Positions 34,914 through 46,280 of a DNA stretch of 64,000 nt are shown here, in pieces (position 1 is the stretch's first letter; the number at the start of each line of letters is the position of its first letter). The translations under genes and the position numbers were made by a program. Source of the DNA: Beta vulgaris subsp. vulgaris (taxonomy: Eukaryota; Streptophyta; Magnoliopsida; Caryophyllales; Amaranthaceae); contig NC_079202.1 in NCBI RefSeq assembly GCF_026745355.1, positions 52,106,209-52,170,208 of the forward strand. The letters run 5' to 3'. The notes below the pieces were generated by a model. The model had not been told where the DNA came from, made no database searches, and saw only the letters and a program-made list of their open reading frames with translations.

Positions 34914-35743
34914 TCATATATGGCACCAGCCTAAAAATATCTCGTTGTATTCTCTCCACTTTTTTTTAATTTGCTACCACCATCGTTTTTTTTCTATTAT
35001 AATAATTGAGTTTTTACGCTTGACAATGCACAACTTTAACTATTAATATCTTTAATTACTTTTAAGTAAAGTTATAAAAAAAAATTGGTATTTTGAAAGT
35101 ATATATTGAAACTAATCTAATAAGAATTCATATGACTATATTTTTCCTTACGTAAAAATCACAATCATAGTGAAAGGGTGCTGGATAAGTAGATTATAAA
35201 TCCAATTGTTAAAAAAAAGAACGGAGGAAGTACATTTCTATTTTGGAAATTTAAGCTATCAACTTTGAGTCTTTGACCGATTATTTTAATTTATTATATA
35301 AGTATAAATTTAATCATGTGTGATATTGTTAGATTTTTTTCGATATGTAAATTTATAATATTAAACTTTATAATTTTTACTTAAAAAATATAATAATATA
35401 TAAAAGGTTAAAAGTTAAAACATCTTAAAAACTGTGCAAAAAATAATATAGTAAATAGAAAAGGCCAAGGGAGTCTTTGACCACTCGTCTTTCTTCTCCA
35501 TACCTTTGGTCATGTCACATTGTCACGTGACAGAAGAAGTATAGAGAAAAATGATGACCACAGAGATCAAATGGATCATGACATCATCCATCGAACATTT
35601 TCTCTTTATAGTCATGATGAAACACAATTATTTTTCACTTCAAATTAGTGCTAGTATTATTTTCTTGGTTTTTCTGGAGCTTGGGTTCGCGTCACATATT
35701 GAGATGTCATATTGGTATCTTATAAAATTGTTGATATTAAAAT
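34914..35743. other. AT-rich intergenic region
   Basis: No gene was seen. A 97-codon frame at 35551 has no recognisable domain and overlaps the following MITE. Confidence 0.4.
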
Positions 35744-35746
35744 TAA

Positions 35747-36035
35747 GGTCTTGTTTGGTTGTATATAAGAAGTCATATTTTTTAGGAAGTTATTTTTTCC
35801 ATGTATTTGAAATTTCTAGGAAGTGTAAAATTGTGTTTGGTTGATAATGGAAAGTAGAACTTCCTATGGAAAGCTCTACTTACCTAGGGGGACCTAGGTA
35901 AGTAACTTCCTCTATTTTGGAGGAACTTCCTAGGAAGTACAAATTCCCATGATTTTGACAACCAAACAACTTCATATACTTCTACTTCCTAGGAATTTGT
36001 CTTCCCATGATTTGTTTTGTCAACCAAACAAGGCC
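35747..36035. mobile_element. Harbinger-like MITE, family A copy 1
   Basis: The terminal inverted repeats GGTCTTGTTTGGTTG and CAACCAAACAAGGCC are flanked by TAA at 35744-35746 and 36036-36038. The interior has paired ACTTCCTAGGAAG-type blocks and no coding sequence. Confidence 0.85.
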
Positions 36036-36776
36036 TAAGTTAAAGTAGATAAAATAGAGTTATTTGACACTAAAATCAAAGAAACTCTATTTTGGTACCA
36101 AACTTCCTTTTGGTACCAAATGACTCTATTTTAGTACCATTTTGACTTAATTTTAGTATCAAAATTTTGTGAGATACTATTTTGGCATCTCATTGTGAGT
36201 TACCAATACTTTCTCGTTCTTCTATAATGTTTCAATCTAGTTGTAGTATTTTCTCCATATTATTTGTATCCAAAAAGTCGATTTTTTGAATTTAGACGAA
36301 ATCAATAATAATCTAAATAATTACCTTTGTTTTTATATATTATTGAAAAGAATAGTTGAAATTAGATTTGTCAATGGTAAAACAAAATCAATCGAAACCA
36401 TTAATAGGCAATGCAATGAATTTTTATTTCAAGTGGATGGACGAAGATTTTTTCATAGATGCCTCTTCCATCCCACCAAACAATAACGTTGGTTTGATAG
36501 ACATTAGTGAATGACAGTAAATTGGTAATGACAACATATTTTGTCCACAATATTGAGAATAAATCCCAAAATATATATTTTTCTTCGTAAATCTAGTTTG
36601 CATTGCATCTATTACTACTTGAGATGTGGCATTGAGTGAGTACGACTATTATTTCAACTTGGATTATTATTGTAAATTACATAAAGTTACATTTTCAATA
36701 CTATCAATATTATATTGACTACTTTTTTTTTGAAAAAAATTTTCATTAATGCAATGCCAAACAACATCTACAATAA

Positions 36777-37073
36777 GGTGTTGTTTGGTTGGAAGCTATT
36801 TTCCTTGGAAATAGAAATTCCTAAGAAATACATTATGAGTGTTGTGTTTGGTTGGAGGAAAATGGGAGAAGCATAGGAAATAGAATTTCCCATGAAACAT
36901 GGGAAATCACTCACCAAGCCCCCCCTTGGTGAGTAATTTCCTAGGAAATGCAATTTCCTATGGTGTCAACCAAACAATTTTGTCTAATTCCTAGGAAATT
37001 AACAAGGGAAATAATTTCCCATGAAATGTAAATTCCCATGGGAAATTACTTCCCATGTGAACCAAACGAGGCC
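36777..37073. mobile_element. Harbinger-like MITE, family A copy 2
   Basis: The ends GGTGTTGTTTGGTTGG and AACCAAACGAGGCC are flanked by TAA at 36774-36776 and 37074-37076. The internal CCTAGGAAAT blocks and a central CACCAAGCCCCCCC stretch recall copy 1. Confidence 0.85.
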
Positions 37074-37458
37074 TAAGTATTTAAGAAAAACAAGCTATAA
37101 TCCCACAAGATCAAATCAAATTTGTATTCGAAAAAATAACAATGAACCAGATCAAACAATATAACATATATAACTCCCTTGTATGTATTTGTTGAATCCC
37201 GCAACTATAGATGGAGATAGTCTATCATTTTGACATAGTTTGAGAAGAAAATTCTTAGCTTAACCATGTTGACTATATCCGAATTTATAATACCTCGATG
37301 TTGATGGTCTTGAACTTCAACCAATACGAACAATTTTCCATATCATTTTTAAAACTTTCACATGGAAAAAGAATAAAATCAAACTACAAACTCCCATAAA
37401 AGGAGAGAAAGAAACTCTCGAAAAGAGAGAGAATGAAAGATTATATTAACGGGAAAAA

Positions 37459-37595
37459 CTTTATCTATCCACTGGGTCAACAACCCACTACAAATAGAAA
37501 CAAATAATAGTGGAATCCAACTCATCAGTTTTAATAGTTTTTTAATTCTTTATCTATCCAATGGGTCAACAACCCACTACAGATAAAAACAAACA
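37459..37595. repeat. 89-bp-spaced direct duplication upstream of SUMO-like gene 1
   Basis: CTTTATCTATCCACTGGGTC... (37459-37506) recurs as CTTTATCTATCCAATGGGTC... (37548-37595), including CAACAACCCACTACA in both. It lies 260-400 bp upstream of the SUMO-like start. Confidence 0.75.
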
Positions 37596-37757
37596 ACCCC
37601 TCAAAAAAAAAACTACCCACTAAATAGATGTAGCATTCCCCCTAAGTCAATACATTTTTGGTGTAGTAAATAATTGTTTGGACTCCATAAATTTTTACAA
37701 AACCTAAATTGTAAATTTTGGTGCCGATTACCATAATTACCCTTCACTTTCTCTTAG

Positions 37758-37769
37758 TCTATATAAGCC
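37758..37769 (+). promoter_or_regulatory. TATA box of SUMO-like gene 1
   Basis: TCTATATAAGCC lies about 90 bp before the ATG at 37859, which leaves room for a leader of about 60-70 nt. Confidence 0.65.
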
Positions 37770-37858
37770 CTAGCACCACTCCCTAGTCACTACTCACTAT
37801 ATTAGGGCTAAAAGTAAAATTTGCATTAGTAAAAAAAATACACAAAGAGTAGTAGAGA

Positions 37859-38206
37859 ATGGAAGCTTGTGGGTCATCACAAGCACACAGTCCTACACCA
37901 AATTCGGCGGTCACCGGCGACGATATCGCAAGCAGCAAGATAAGTAATGATGAGAAAACAGTGAAGATCACAGTACAAAAACAACACACAAGAGATTTAA
38001 CCTTTCTAGTGAAACGTAACCGTCCTTTAGGAAAACTAATGTTAAACTACTGCCTTCAAATGGGTTTAAATGACAAGGGTTTTAAGTTCACATATTTGGG
38101 TAAGCCACTTAAGGATTCTGAATCTCCTCTTGATCTCCAAATGGAAGATGAAGATGTTATTGATTGTTGGGATGATATGATTGGTGGTTCTGCTCGTGCA
38201 ATCTAA
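37859..38206 (+). CDS. SUMO-like modifier with C-terminal diglycine (intronless)
   Basis: Single exon, 115 aa. A disordered 30-residue N-terminus precedes a beta-grasp domain of the SUMO/Rad60-SLD type: TVKITVQKQ strand, VKRNRPLGKLMLNYC helix, FKFTYLGKPL strand, SPLDLQMEDEDVIDCW end. The C-terminus DVIDCWDDMIGG aligns residue for residue with the canonical SUMO ending DEIDAMLHQTGG, putting Gly109-Gly110 at the conjugation position, followed by a SARAI tail that a SUMO protease would remove. The usual QT before GG is MI, and overall divergence from SUMO1/2 is high, so conjugation competence is uncertain. Canonical plant SUMO genes have introns and this one does not, suggesting a retroposed or lineage-specific copy. 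A TATA box at 37758 fits expression. The tandem sister is at 46281. Confidence 0.85.
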   Translation: MEACGSSQAHSPTPNSAVTGDDIASSKISNDEKTVKITVQKQHTRDLTFLVKRNRPLGKLMLNYCLQMGLNDKGFKFTYLGKPLKDSESPLDLQMEDEDVIDCWDDMIGGSARAI

Positions 38207-39165
38207 TCTAATAATTATGTTACTTATTTGGTTGTTCTATATGCATGTTTATGTTTACTTCCTTTCTTAGGGCATAATGTAATATTTTTTGTTCATTTGT
38301 TTAGTGACTTGGAGTCAAGAGTTCAAGACTCATTATTGTTCTTAAGGAATGCTTGTTGATTTAAAAGAAACAATTAGTGGTTGTTTGGTTGAATTTTGGG
38401 GGTCCATGTAGCATTTTGAAGGAAATGTAGAATTTTGTTTGGTTGATAATCTTATTAGACCAAATATTATAGAAAGATATTTTGCTTTGAATTATTGATT
38501 TCACTACTAATTCATGACTAATTTTGAATTTTATCATGTATCAATATCCTTGGTTAACTAACTTGAAAATTGAAACCACTTCTTATCTTTAAAGTAGAGT
38601 TCTTTTTGTGATTGTTTGATATATATGAAAATTTAATTTTCATGAGAAGTTTCATTTTCTCGATAGTTATTTTTTGATTCCTTGAAGATTAACTTATGTG
38701 TTTGGTTGGCATAAATGAATTTGCACTTCTCATTAATTGATGTGATAATTTTGAATGACTAAGGCTATGTTCAATTCACCTTATTTTTGCTTATTTCAGA
38801 TCTAATCAGATCAGATCAGATCAGATCAGAAAAAATAAGTTCAGTTCAGATCTATCAGTTTTAAAAACTCATTTTTACTATTAAATTTCTTTCATTACAT
38901 ATTAGTAAAAATTATAATAATTGAATATTAATAAAGTATTCATTGAGACGAATCAAACAAGACCCCACATGACTATATTTTTTCTTATATATTGAGAGAA
39001 ATCTAAAAGATAAGATCTTGTAATCAGATCAGTTCAGAAAAAATAAGTTCAGATCAGATCAGATCAAAAAAAATAGGTTCAGATCAGATAAGTTCAGGTC
39101 AGAAAATTTCAGGTGAACTAAGGCTATGTTCAGTTCACCTTATTTTTGCTTATTTCAGATCTAAT

Positions 39166-39266
39166 CAGATCAGATCAGATCAGATCAGATCAGAAAAAAT
39201 AAGTTCAGATCAGATCAGATCAGATCAGAAAAAATAAGTTCAGATCAGATCAGATCAGATCAGATC
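39166..39266. repeat. GATCAG subterminal array, left end of Harbinger element
   Basis: Runs of tandem GATCAG/ATCAG units are separated by GAAAAAATAAGTTC spacers. The same arrays appear in every family member in the window. Confidence 0.85.
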
Positions 39267-39562
39267 ATGCTTATAATTAAAAACTCATTATTATTATTCA
39301 AAAGGATTATTATTGTTGTTGTTGTAATTATTCATTATTAATATTAGTAATTATTATTAATTTTATTCTTATTATTATAAATTTCATTATTATCATTGTT
39401 TTTTATTTTGTTGTTATTAAATAATAAAAAATTAAAAGCCATGTGTTAAGAACATAAGATTGGCGCAAAAATAAGAAATATATAAAATATGATAGCTCAA
39501 ATTCATGACAACGAAACTATTAAGGCTATGTTCAGTTCACCTTATTTTTGCTTATTTCAGAT

Positions 39563-39716
39563 CTAATCAGATCAGATCAGATCAGATCAGATCAGATCAG
39601 AAAAAATAAGTTCACATCAGATCAGATCGGAAAAAATAAGTTCAGATCAGATCAGATCAGACCAGATCAGATCATATCAGATCAGATCAGATCAGATCAG
39701 ATCAGTTCAGATCATA
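39563..39716. repeat. GATCAG subterminal array, left end of nested copy
   Basis: Longest left-end array here, about 20 GATCAG-type units with scattered variants (GACCAG, GATCAT, GTTCAG). The open frame 39548-39796 across it is a translation of the repeat and not a gene. Confidence 0.85.
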
Positions 39717-40696
39717 TCATGCTTATATTTAAAAACTTATTATTATTAAATATCTTTCACTACATATTAATAAAAATTATAATAATTGAATATTAATAAA
39801 GTATCATTGAGACGAATCAAACAAGACCCCACATGACTATATTTTTTCTTATATATTAGAAAAAATCTAAAAATTATCTCTAATTGTGAATAGTGTCAAG
39901 ATTCTAAGTGACAAAGATAAAAAAATACAAAGGGGTATTATTATTTACTAGTACATTTGTTCAAAAGAATTATTATTGTTGTTGTTGTTGTACTTATTAA
40001 TTATTAATATTGGTAATTATTATTAATCTTGTTGTTACCATTATAAATGTCATTGTATTATTATATTAAGTTATTTTGTTGTTATTAAATAATAGAAAAT
40101 TAAAAGCCACATGTTAAGAACATAAGATTGACGCAAAAATAAGAAATATATAAAATATGATATCTCAAATTCATGACAACGAAACTACTAATTTCGGATT
40201 ACATTTCAAAATAAGCTAAGTGTGAATACAAATTATAAATTTAGATTCGGTATACCTCTTCTACCGAATTCCAAATCTCTCTAGCTATTTGAAGTTGCAC
40301 GATATTTATTATTTTTTTTGCTCAAGTCATAGTTGTTTGTATATCTTGTTCTATTTTATATGAAAAAAAAGAGTTCAGTTTGCCGACTTCTCAAGTGTGA
40401 AACTTTTTTTTAAGGGAAAGTGTGAAACATTGTATAAGTGCTCTTATAAAATAATGACTTGAGTTATATAATATTTTTAGTAATAATAATAATTATGATT
40501 ATAATTATTATTGTTGTTCTTATAATAATGATAATAATAATTATTATTAATAATAAAAGTTGTATAAAAGTTGTAATAGAAATAAAATGATAATAATAGT
40601 AACACTATAAAGAAGATCTTATAATGTATTGCATAATAATGATTTACAAAGTAATAATATTATTTTTATAAAAGATAAGATCTTGTTGAAAAAATA

Positions 40697-40800
40697 AGTT
40701 CAGATCAGATCAGATCAGAAAAAATAAGTTCAGATCAGATCAGATCAGAAAAAATAAGTTCAGATCAGATCAGATCAGATAAGTTCAGATCAGAAAATTT
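40697..40800. repeat. GATCAG subterminal array, right end of nested copy
   Basis: Three repeats of GAAAAAATAAGTTCAGATCA followed by GATCAG units lead into the terminal GGTGAACTGAACATAGCC. Confidence 0.85.
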
Positions 40801-40865
40801 CAGGTGAACTGAACATAGCCTAAGTTCGGATTACATTTCAAAATAAGCTAAGTGCGAGATACAAA

Positions 40866-42222
40866 TTATAAATTTAGATATGGTATTTCTCCTTCTACCG
40901 AATTCCAAATCTCTTCAGCTATTTGAAGTTGCACCCTATCCATTTCTTTCTTGCGCAAGTCATTGAACATATCATAATCTGCTCTACTTGGTGCAATATT
41001 TACGGTCCTTGATATCGGTATATCCAACTCATACAATCGAATGAAATTTTGGAGTGTGAATGCAGAAACCATAATAGCCAATTGATATGGGACATCCATG
41101 TTCGGCATGTTTGACAATATTTTCCATCTCTTTTTAAGGGTTCCAAAACATCTTTCAATTGTAGTACGGAGAGATGAGTGACGATAATTAAAGTTTTCTA
41201 GCATGCCTTCTGGAGGGGGGCCATTTTGAAATTCAGGAATGTGATATCTTATATTTTTATCTTTAACTGGACTCAAGTATCCAATAGTATTTGGATATCC
41301 AGCATCTACCAAATAGTATTTTCCTGTTAAAAAATGAAAATGTAAATATTTTTTCTTGTATTATAGTTGCAATAAAACAAACTTTTTTTACTTATTCATA
41401 CCTGCGGGGGGGTGTGGAAATTGAAATTTGGGTTCACTTAAGCAATGACTCCAAACCGTGATATCATGAGCACTCCCTTCAAATCCAACATTGACGAATG
41501 TGAATAATCTATCAAACGAACATGCAGCCAAAACATTCCACGTTTTGTTTCCTTTGCGTCCTCGAAATGCTATACCATCATTGTCGCTTACAAGTGCATT
41601 TATATGAGTCCCATCTAGAGCTCCAACACAATCCTTAAAGCATAACAAAAAATAATGTGTATTGCCATTCTAGATAGAAGATATTAATTATGCCAAGTAA
41701 TGCGGTGTAAAATTATAAGGTGGTGTGAAGTGTTACCTTAAAGAATGGCCAATATAGTTGGTTTTGCGCTATTTGTGCAGGCACTTCATTCAAATCTTGA
41801 TGCGGTGTGAAGTGATATGCTTTCAATACTTGTTTGAAATAGAAACTAATTGTTGCAATTGAATGTTGAAATCGATCAGCAACATCACGATAGGAACTTC
41901 CTTTAGCCATAATATATAGAAAAATTCCTATTTGCTCCACTACTTCGATGAATCTACCACTTGATAGTAAATTTTTTTCCGATAAACAAGTAACCAATTG
42001 TAAAAATACATTTCTATCTAATCTTAATTGCTCTTTAAATAGATGTGGATGAACATGTAACAATCTATGTATATATTCACTACCACCTTCTCCACCTATC
42101 CTTAAAGGTAATCTTTCAATTGGTGTGAGTAATCTCTTCAACTCCTCTAATGCAATGATTGTGACACAAATCCGAATCATAGCGTCCATTCTACAAAATT
42201 GCATCATAATTGAACAACTCAT
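40866..42222 (-). CDS. PIF/Harbinger transposase (DDE_Tnp_4 type), three exons
   Basis: On the - strand, exons 42222-41737, 41633-41402 and 41323-40866 join at GT-AG sites: FFK|DCVGALDGTHI (phase 0) and PPA-G|KYYLVDAGY (split Gly codon). The product is about 391 aa if the ATG at 42222 is used; the ATG at 42189 is an alternative. The N-terminal part contains the helix-turn-helix-like region around FIEVVEQIGIFLYIMAKGSS and YRDVADRFQHS. The catalytic core shows the DDE triad: Asp in GALDGTHI, Asp in GSAHDITVW and Glu in TTIERCFGTLKKRW. There are no stops or frameshifts. Harbinger transposases of this type cut and insert at TTA/TAA together with a Myb/SANT-like partner, which fits the TAA flanks here. 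This gene may be a functional source for the related short elements. Confidence 0.88.
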
Positions 42223-42681
42223 AATAGTGTATAGACTTAAGAAATTGCAACAAACAAATAATTGAAATATAAAAGGTCGTAATATTGGCAAATAAAGCTT
42301 AAAAGTTCCATAATAAAATTTAACATAATGCAATAACATCATATGAAGCTACTTAAACTTAAAGGTCATACAAAATAGTAGCTCTATAATAATACCTAGA
42401 TTAATATTAGCATAATACTATATAGTAGAGATAACTCATTAAAAACCGAAATGCAAAATAAGGTTAATCGCTAACACTTGAAGTAGCTTTATCATAAGGA
42501 TGAGGAATATAAGCTTCCTTAGAAGGACATGCAAATGCCGTTCTCAAGAACATGAGTTTCTGCTCATTGGAGCGAAGTCCCAAGAAAAATTCAGCATTAT
42601 CTCCTTGATGCAAGAATTGCATACATTGGTATATAAACCCTTCACCTTGTTCAACAACTCCTTCAATTTTATATAGAGCAT

Positions 42682-43450
42682 CTAGGCTTTTTCATATTTA
42701 TTTCCAACCATCTGCATCGAGCCAGCTTCGATAGACATTCTTAGCAACTCTATACAAGAATCAATACTACTCGTTTTACTTTTTTTTCCTACACTACTGC
42801 ATCCATCACTCTTACGTTTACCCTTTGAGGTACTTCTTGGAGGGGATACACTCTGTGCATCATTTTCGCAATTGTCATTGTTTAGATCCATGCTCTCATT
42901 CTGGTCATCACTATCACCCGAGCCTTCATTATTATCTCCACTAAGTTGCCCCTCCCCCATTGCTGGAGAAAAACTATACTTGCTAGTAGCAAATGATCCT
43001 AAAAAAAGTTTTCGTAATAACTCTAAATGGGGTAAAGGCCTTTTAATGAATCTCGCAGGTATCCCCTTATGTTTCTGCAATAAAAAAGGTTGAATACTTT
43101 TATCAATAATGCCAAAACAAAGTGATATTTATGACACAGACAATAACTTATAATGTCATACCTTAACAAACACTTTCCATCTGTCATGTTCAACTTGTGG
43201 GCAACCAGTAATAGGATCAAATGCAAGTCCAGTCCATTTGAGTTCCATTTCATTCCAAATCTTAAATTTTTTGCGTAAATCATCCCAAATTTCTTACTTG
43301 TTTCGCATTGAAATTCTTCCCACTTTTCATGTTCAAATTAGCCACTATTTTATCCCAATTCACCTTTGAGAACGCACCCACTTTGAACTCAATGCATATA
43401 TCCAAAAATATTTCGGTAATATCGTCAGACCATGTCACCCTTTCGGCCAT
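42682..43450 (-). pseudogene. Harbinger Myb/SANT-like DNA-binding partner gene, frameshifted
   Basis: On the - strand the frame begins MAERVTWSDDITEIFLDICI near 43450, a Myb/SANT-like domain whose first Trp repeat is clear. After NAKQVRN a reading shift (about 43285) is needed to continue with WDDLRKKFKIWNEMELKW and GLAFDPITGCPQVEHDRW, the rest of the domain. An intron (43161-43075) with donor GTATGA and acceptor TTGCAG joins VFVK to KHKGIPARF. The tail is acidic, then Lys/Ser-rich (GKRKSDG, GKKSKTSS), and stops at 42682. In the family this protein binds element ends and brings the transposase to DNA and the nucleus. The shift should abolish the full domain here. Confidence 0.75.
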
Positions 43451-43492
43451 TACAACTATTATAATACAAACTTTAAATATTAGTTTATACAT

Positions 43493-45210
43493 CTTTCATA
43501 GTTTTGTCAAATAACTCACAAAAAATTGCAAAAAATTAAAAAGCAAACTAAACTACAAACACTATAGATTTATTTTCCTTGTATTTACACTTCTACCCAA
43601 AACAGAAAAATAATAATTTTGGCTTCCAATTATTATAGTACTATAAGCAACAGGTTCTAGCCACTTTATATGCCATTAACAAAGACATACACAGAGGGAA
43701 TTAAAACGATAGCTAAAGAGTAAACACTTGTAACATTATGTTCTGTTTTTATGCTTTTAATAGTATATGTTTATGGTAAAAATCTGCATCTTGCAATGAA
43801 GCTGGTTGTTATGAAGACATGATGTGCATTTTGTGGAATGTGAATTTAAGTAAATTATGTTAATCATTTATGTTGTTTCCGATTTGGTGAGTCTCAATGA
43901 AAATCTAGATGCTTACTAGTAGGATTGACAACAGTCTTATAATAAGTTATTATGAAACCATAAATATGATCAAATAACTTGCCCTTCCATGCATATTTAT
44001 ATGACAAAATTAACTTTTCGGTATGCTAGTGTACATGTTGTTACAGTCTTTCAATCGGATGCTATATATTTCTATGTTCAAGGTCTACATATTAAATTTT
44101 TTACTACTTCCTACATAATGCAAATTAGTACTATAATTTTGACTGATCATATAAATATGCAAACAGCGAAACTGATCAAAAGTTAACCAGATTACCATGA
44201 ACAGCAATTCGAAGAACAGTCAGATCCCACAGAAAAAACACTTTCCAAAACACTTCTACCCAAACAGAAAAACAATAATTTTGACTTCCAATTATCTCTC
44301 AAAAATATATATATATATATAAAAAAAAGAAGTAAACGAGTATATTATAGTACTATCAGCAAAAATATAAAGAAAAAATATAAAGAAAAAAATAACGACG
44401 GTGAGAATATTTTTCCAAAAAAAGTATATTAGAGTACTACTAACCTCACAGATGAAGGAAGATCGAAAATGTTCCAAGCAATAACCTTTGAGACAGAGAA
44501 AAACCTTTGTTGCACTCTAATTTTGAATGGATCTCAGAAGGGTTGAGGAAGGGATGAAATCAGTTTCCATCAATTAGTTGGCTTTTATACCAATTTTGAT
44601 GCATCAGAAAATTCTAACAATACCTAGTAGAATTTATGTTGTCTTCCAACCAACAAACATCTGAATACATGGGAAATTACCATCCAACAAAAAGATGAGT
44701 CAATTTTTTGAAAGGTAAAAAAGTTTGTCAAGAACACTCTGTTCAAGGTTTGTGTTCATAGAAGCTTTTGATTTTATTTTATTTTTCTAAAAAACTGCAA
44801 ATAATGAAAGTAATGCGTCAAAACTGCGGCCTTTTGACCTTGAGAGATAGATTCTCATAACCTATGTATTGCACCCACTGCCTTTTTCTCAATACATATA
44901 TAACAAGTAATCCACCCACTGACTTTTTTATGTATTGCATCCACTGCCTTTTTCTCAATACATAATTTAAAAGGGCACTTATTATTTTATTATTTTATTA
45001 TAACTAAAAAAACTCATGTCAATGTTCATAGTTATGAAAATCTATTTCTATTTCTATTCTATATTTCAAAAGGGGTAGGAATATCAAAAAATAGAAAAAA
45101 AAGAACAAGGAAAAAAGAAGAAATAACTACTTACTTTAATTAAAAAAAAGTAAAATAGAAAATAAAACTATCTATTAAATAAAAGGTAAAAAAAAACAAA
45201 AAAAAAACTA
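43493..45210. other. AT-rich internal region of the Harbinger element
   Basis: No further coding sequence was seen. A TA microsatellite lies at about 44308-44320. Two CCACTGCCTTTTTCTCAATA blocks (about 44877 and 44941) form a short direct repeat. Confidence 0.4.
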
Positions 45211-45515
45211 ATTATATAAGTAAAGGGGAGAGTTATGGTGTCCCCCTTTAAACTTTTTGTCCTTAGCTAAATATAATATTTGAATATTCAAATCTTCTAC
45301 AATATATTATTTCCTAATTTATCTATATAAACACTAGTTTATTTTCAAACATGTGTTTATATATAATATTAGCAAAATTATAAAGAAAAGAGATTAAATG
45401 AAATTTTGGTGAAATGCCAATAGTAATAATAATAATATAACTAAGATTTTATAAAGTATTGCATAATAATGAATTACAAAGTAATAAAATAATATTAATA
45501 ATATATTTTATAAAA

Positions 45516-45640
45516 GATCATATCAGATCAGATCAGATCAGATCAGATCAGATCAGATCAGATCAGATCAGATTAGATCAGATCAGATCAGAAAAAATAA
45601 GTTCAGATCAGATCAGATCAGATAAGTTCAGATCAGAAAA
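45516..45640. repeat. GATCAG subterminal array, right end of main Harbinger element
   Basis: A nearly pure array of about 14 GATCAG units is followed by the GAAAAAATAAGTTC spacer and further units. The 63-codon frame at 45459 is a translation of this array. Confidence 0.85.
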
Positions 45641-46210
45641 TTTCAGGTGAACTGAACATAGCCTAAACATAGCCTAAGGGGATTTTAGTTGAATGAATTT
45701 CCACGTTTGGTGGGGATTTGAATTTACCAGGAATTTTCATTGCTTTTATTTTCCTCGTTGTTGTCAACCAAACAACAACCTAATTCAAAAAATCATGGGA
45801 ATTTTTATTGTCTACCTAATCTCCTGTATACCAAATAACTACTTAAATGATTTATAATACTTCAAAAAAAAAAGTAAATAAATCATGCAACCCGTATAGT
45901 CAATAGTGTGGTTTTCTATTTTTTGATTTTCAAAGTCATATGATATATGTCCTATAATGAATATCAAATTTCCCGTCAAAAAAAAAGAATATCAAATTAG
46001 TCAAATTTTTAAAGAACGTGATCATTTTCAAAACGGACAACTAAAAAGTGAAAATCATTTTTTCCTGCATTCTTGTTTTTGATTTTTAGTTTTTTTTTAA
46101 AAAAAACTACAAAAAATGATAACGGGCCTTAGATTAACCTAGAATCTAGATAGGTATTATTTAAAAACCAAAAACTTCCCCTTGATAACCGGCGTGGATC
46201 CCTTCCTTGG

Positions 46211-46220
46211 CATATAAAGA
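46211..46220 (+). promoter_or_regulatory. TATA box of SUMO-like gene 2
   Basis: CATATAAAGA lies about 65 bp before the ATG at 46281, consistent with a short leader. Confidence 0.6.
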
Positions 46221-46280
46221 GGAAACAAAGCCACTCCTACTCCATATTCCATATTCCATATCTACCACAAGTGTAACACA

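Larger units (their letters stand above)
39524..40820. mobile_element. internally deleted Harbinger copy nested in its parent
   Basis: The ends GGCTATGTTCAGTTCACC and GGTGAACTGAACATAGCC are flanked by TAA at 39521-39523 and 40821-40823. Its left 700-800 bp repeat the left end of the parent, including the last bases of the transposase gene (the copy at about 40200-40305 matches parent 40830-40940). It then jumps to the right-end sequence, so it is a deletion derivative of the element it sits in. Confidence 0.85.
39122..45663 (-). mobile_element. PIF/Harbinger transposon with transposase and Myb-like genes
   Basis: Terminal inverted repeats are GGCTATGTTCAGTTCACC at 39122 and GGTGAACTGAACATAGCC ending at 45663, with TAA at 39119-39121 and 45664-45666. 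Subterminal GATCAG arrays lie inside both ends. Both element genes are on the - strand: a Myb/SANT-like gene (43450-42682) and a DDE transposase (42222-40866). Without the nested copy it is about 5.24 kb. The transposase triad is intact but the Myb-like gene is frameshifted, so autonomy is doubtful. A TATATAAGTAAAGGGGAGAG stretch near 45214 resembles a decayed Helitron 5' end inside it. Confidence 0.88.
38763..45674. mobile_element. short Harbinger derivative, split by insertion of the large element
   Basis: The left part is 38763-39118, starting GGCTATGTTCAATTCACC with GATCAG repeats. The right part is only ACATAGCC at 45667-45674. Joined across one TAA they give the right terminus GGTGAACTAAACATAGCC, one base from the family end GGTGAACTGAACATAGCC. 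TAA flanks it at 38760-38762 and 45675-45677. Before the insertion it was about 367 bp. Confidence 0.75.
38379..45780. mobile_element. outermost family-A-like MITE, split by the Harbinger stack
   Basis: The left end GGTTGTTTGGTTGAATTTTG at 38379 faces the right end CAACCAAACAACAACC ending at 45780. Left and right parts total about 490 bp if the Harbinger stack is removed. It recalls the MITEs at 35747 and 36777. The flanks are TTA on the left (38374-38376) and TAA on the right (45781-45783), which is not a proper duplication, so this layer is less certain than the inner ones. Confidence 0.4.

Noticed and set aside
39548..39796. Asp/Gln/Ile-Arg-Ser repeat protein
   Set aside because: Literal translation of the GATCAG array at a transposon end; the same applies to 45459-45650.
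38760..45680. GATCAG repeats as a possible CRISPR array or satellite
   Set aside because: Units are contiguous without unique spacers, always sit at Harbinger ends, and the genome is a plant nucleus.
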